Assembly: GCA_964493075.1 (NCBI GenBank)
Contig: CAZBNU010000184.1
Coordinates: 1-8,317 of the forward strand
Source of the DNA: SLFT01 sp964493075
GTDB lineage: Bacteria; Hydrogenedentota; Hydrogenedentia; Hydrogenedentales; CAITNO01
DNA length: 8,317 bases
Reading direction: 5' to 3'
The position numbers and the translations under genes were made by a program. Below, piece after piece: positions 6,044 through 8,317 of the stretch. Position 1 is the stretch's first letter, and each line of letters begins with the position of its first letter. The notes beneath the pieces are model-generated. The model was given only the letters and a program-made list of their open reading frames with translations, was not told where the DNA came from and made no database searches.

Positions 6044-8044
6044 AGCCACGGCATCCGGTGCAGTGTCAATTTCAAGAACACAGCGGAAGCCCAAGTCGGG
6101 AGCGCGCATTTCAAAGGCTTGTTTGCCAGTCTCATGCAAATACCTGGCCTGTAGAAAGCTGCCGCCGCATACCACCATATCATCGCCGAAATCAGGCGTT
6201 TCACCGTTCGTTGCGCCTGCCTTGCTGCGGGTCCATTCCTGAACGTTGCCAGCCATGTTGAAGCAACCCGCCTTGACCACATCCTCTTGGAATGTTTTCG
6301 CTTCCCATGTATACGAGGTTTGTATGTTTGCCCCGTCATCTTTCCATTCTTCTCCCCAGGGGAACATATCCGAGGCATTTTGGAGGCCATAGGCGGCCCG
6401 TGCCCACTGCTCGCGGGTCGGAAGTGTTTTGCCCTGCCATGCAGCATAGGCCTGTGCATCGAACCAGGCCACATACGTGACCGGATGTTCGCTGTAGGTT
6501 TCTACGTGTCCGGCGATTTGGCTGGGCATGGGCCAGCCCCCTGCGACCTGAAGACAGAAGTTTTTGAATTGACCTATGGAGACTTCCGTGCGGTCTATAA
6601 AGAATGGCGGCACATGAACGCGCGTTTCGCCGATGGTTACATACCCCTCCTCCACAAACACCATGTCGTCCCTGCAAAGAAGTGCGGCGAGATACCGTTG
6701 CAGGGAAGATTTCGCGGCATCCATGGCGGTGATGTCTCCTGCCTGCGCTTTTTCTTCGGCTTCCTTCAAAAACGCCGCAGCAGCCTCCCCGTGTTCCCGT
6801 TGTGCCCGGGTAGGTTCACTCAGCCTGGCAGTTTTTTCTTTTGCCGCGCTTATCATGGCGGTTAAGGTGCCAAATTCCTCTGCATACTCCGGCGCCAGGG
6901 ACAGCCCCGGCACTGCCGTTGTGGCAGCGTTGCCCTTGTTCCAGCGTTCCACCGCCCATAGCCCGGCGCTGATGCCTGCAAGCACTACGAAAATACAGGC
7001 GGCTGCCGCCAGATGCTGCCCGGAAAATTTTGCGCTGGCATGGTTGGGCCGCGGCCTGCGCGTCAGAATTTTTGCGGGCGGCTTGCCTTCATCCAGCATC
7101 TCGATGATGGGACGGATCGCAGCGCGCAATTCGTTAGGCGACCCGATCCGCTTTTCAAGATCGGGTTCCACGCATCGCGCTACGATATCATCCAGTGCAG
7201 GCGGCACTTCGCGCATCATTTCGGACGCAGGTTTGGGAACGCCGGAAGGCATATTGCCAGTCAGCATTTCATAAAGCATGACGCCCACACTGTAGATGTC
7301 GGCGCGCGCATCCACATTACGGCTGCTGACCTGTTGTTCCGGCGACATGTAATAGGGGGTACCCATTACCATGGAAGCAGAGGTGGCAAAGCGGTTGCCC
7401 TTCAGTTTGGAAATACCAAAGTCCATCAGTTTGATGTTATTGTCTTTGGTAATCATCACATTTTCCGGCTTGATATCGCGGTGTATGGTGTACTGATGGG
7501 CGTAATCGAGAGCGATGCAAAGCTGGTCAATGATATGCAGCACCTGGCGAACGGGAAGTCGGTCTCCGGAACGCTGTTTTTCCAGTACTGTGCGCAACGA
7601 GTCGCCCTGGACATACTCCATGGAAATATAAATGCCTTTACCGGTCATGCCGATATCGTGCATGCGGACGATGTTTGGATGCGCCAGTTTTCGTGTGATG
7701 CGTGCTTCGTTCAGGAATCGGTCCACCACCATCTTGTCTGTGGCAAACTGTGGCAGCAAGGTTTTCAAGGCAAGGTCTTCGCCCAGCACATTGTCATGTA
7801 CTTTGTAGATGCAGCCCATGCCGCCGCGACCTATCAGATCAAGCACGGTGTAGCGGTTGTTCACTACCTGGCCACGATGAAACAGGATGTCGTCCGCTTC
7901 TGGAGACGACTCCCGTTTTTTTCGGGGAACTCTAGCTGCGGGTTCCTTGAAGGATATGTTGGGCAGCACTGTTTCGCAACGGCTGCAGTGGGTCATCGTG
8001 CCGTCGTTCAGGTGTGCGCACTTGGGACATTTGACTTTGGCCAT
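6026..8044 (-). CDS. Membrane Ser/Thr protein kinase with N-terminal zinc ribbon and C-terminal SUMF1-like domain
   Basis: The 672-residue protein begins at ATG (complement of 8042-8044), 7 nt after GAGG (8052-8055 on the complement). Residues 6-23 form a zinc ribbon (C6, C9, C20, C23). The Hanks-type kinase domain spans about 65-315: GRGGMG (72-77), Lys94, Glu113, HRDIKPEN (188-195), DFG (208-210), SPE (234-236) and Asp248; all key catalytic residues are present. The activation segment has Thr221, Ser222, Ser224 and Thr229 as possible phospho-sites. A membrane helix follows (about 344-364), then a helical, Ala/Glu-rich region (385-455) and a SUMF1/FGE-type domain (461-656) with TEVSIGQF, YVAWFDAQAYAAW, LPTREQWARAA, NVQEWT and GFRC. 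At the FGE active site both cysteines are replaced (Gln632 and His637), so formylglycine formation is unlikely; ligand sensing or binding is inferred. It is probably co-transcribed with the DUF6485-like gene 46 bp upstream. Confidence 0.93.
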   Translation of the reverse strand: MAKVKCPKCAHLNDGTMTHCSRCETVLPNISFKEPAARVPRKKRESSPEADDILFHRGQVVNNRYTVLDLIGRGGMGCIYKVHDNVLGEDLALKTLLPQFATDKMVVDRFLNEARITRKLAHPNIVRMHDIGMTGKGIYISMEYVQGDSLRTVLEKQRSGDRLPVRQVLHIIDQLCIALDYAHQYTIHRDIKPENVMITKDNNIKLMDFGISKLKGNRFATSASMVMGTPYYMSPEQQVSSRNVDARADIYSVGVMLYEMLTGNMPSGVPKPASEMMREVPPALDDIVARCVEPDLEKRIGSPNELRAAIRPIIEMLDEGKPPAKILTRRPRPNHASAKFSGQHLAAAACIFVVLAGISAGLWAVERWNKGNAATTAVPGLSLAPEYAEEFGTLTAMISAAKEKTARLSEPTRAQREHGEAAAAFLKEAEEKAQAGDITAMDAAKSSLQRYLAALLCRDDMVFVEEGYVTIGETRVHVPPFFIDRTEVSIGQFKNFCLQVAGGWPMPSQIAGHVETYSEHPVTYVAWFDAQAYAAWQGKTLPTREQWARAAYGLQNASDMFPWGEEWKDDGANIQTSYTWEAKTFQEDVVKAGCFNMAGNVQEWTRSKAGATNGETPDFGDDMVVCGGSFLQARYLHETGKQAFEMRAPDLGFRCVLEIDTAPDAVAAVLQK

Positions 8045-8058
8045 GCACTAACCTCGCA

Positions 8059-8071
8059 TGCATTCAATGCA
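8059..8071. promoter_or_regulatory. 13-bp palindrome just upstream of the kinase ribosome binding site
   Basis: TGCATT (8059-8064) and AATGCA (8066-8071) are perfect inverted half-sites around one base. It sits in the 46-bp gap between the two - strand genes, 3 bp upstream of the GAGG of the kinase gene. It could be an operator or an RNA stem affecting kinase translation; a chance palindrome of this size cannot be excluded. Confidence 0.25.
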
Positions 8072-8090
8072 AGTTGCTCTTCGCAAAATG

Positions 8091-8294
8091 CTACAGATTC
8101 CACGCCTTGGCAAAGGCGGCAAAAGAACGGTCATAGGTCTTTTCGACTTCTTCCGGGAAGCAACACCCCGGCAATTGTTTTTTCACAAGATGACTGTGAA
8201 GGCAATCACAACAGGTTGCATGGTTGGGGCAGCCGGGATACGAACAGGTGCAACGGGCCATGTTGACGGCATGTTTCGGGCATTTTTCAGACAT
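8091..8294 (-). CDS. Cys-rich mini-protein, DUF6485-like
   Basis: The 67-residue product has nine cysteines (5, 15, 17, 22, 28, 29, 31, 44, 45) and histidines 8, 25, 33 and 35 in its first 45 residues, arranged like a zinc-binding knot (CTC, CCDC, CC). It ends in a PEEVEKTYDRSF segment (47-58). Spacing and this last motif match, from memory, the DUF6485 family of uncharacterised small bacterial proteins. Metal binding is inferred from Cys/His density. ATG (complement of 8292-8294) follows AAGGA (8301-8305 on the complement) at 6 nt. Its promoter lies at or beyond the window edge. The kinase gene follows 46 bp downstream on the same strand; a functional link between the two Cys-bearing proteins is speculative. 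Confidence 0.85.
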   Translation of the reverse strand: MSEKCPKHAVNMARCTCSYPGCPNHATCCDCLHSHLVKKQLPGCCFPEEVEKTYDRSFAAFAKAWNL

Positions 8295-8317
8295 GATAAT
8301 TCCTTTCCATGTACGGC

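Noticed and set aside
7013..8266. 417-residue open frame on the + strand
   Set aside because: Antisense to the kinase, whose full set of catalytic motifs fixes the coding strand.

Overview
The window looks like a chromosomal contig from a Gram-negative environmental bacterium. It carries a secreted FecR-type protein with a Sec signal peptide, a lipoprotein with a lipobox, and a eukaryote-like Ser/Thr kinase carrying a SUMF1 module. Kinases of that kind are common in Planctomycetes, Lentisphaerae, Verrucomicrobia, Hydrogenedentes-like candidate phyla and Myxococcota. The 9-bp GTCCAT tandem repeats and CTTTGTG motifs between genes also recall those genomes. This placement is an inference; there is no rRNA or tRNA to settle it.

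Layout. (1) 1-858, + strand: the 3' part of a large protein resembling the C-terminus of a restriction-type DEAD/DEAH helicase; its 5' part lies outside the window. (2) 859-1669: 811 bp without a credible large gene but rich in structure. It holds an AT-rich hairpin at the stop codon, four 9-bp GTCCAT repeats, a 12-bp-stem bidirectional terminator, a second 9-bp tandem motif, a 14-bp palindrome, an AACGTT array at exact 10-bp spacing inside phased A-tracts, and a long hairpin before the next gene. (3) 1670-6023, + strand: a probable three-gene operon (gaps of 34 and 18 bp). It encodes a secreted FecR/DUF6600-like protein with a long basic repetitive tail, an acidic lipoprotein with aromatic G-x3-G repeats, and ferrochelatase HemH. 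(4) 8294-6026, - strand: a probable two-gene operon of a Cys-rich DUF6485-like mini-protein and a membrane Ser/Thr kinase with an N-terminal zinc ribbon and an extracytoplasmic SUMF1-like domain lacking the FGE cysteines. hemH and the kinase converge with 2 bp between their stop codons, inside a shared inverted repeat.

How the genes may work together. The FecR-like protein and the lipoprotein are the most novel pair: both are exported, adjacent, and opposite in charge (basic Arg/Pro/Ser/Ala tail versus acidic Asp/Tyr/Gly repeats), so they could form a cell-envelope assembly. HemH does housekeeping haem synthesis and may simply be co-transcribed. The kinase and DUF6485 gene form a separate unit, probably signalling with a metal-binding partner. 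No mobile element, CRISPR array or complete defence system is visible; the restriction-like gene end hints that a defence locus may lie upstream.
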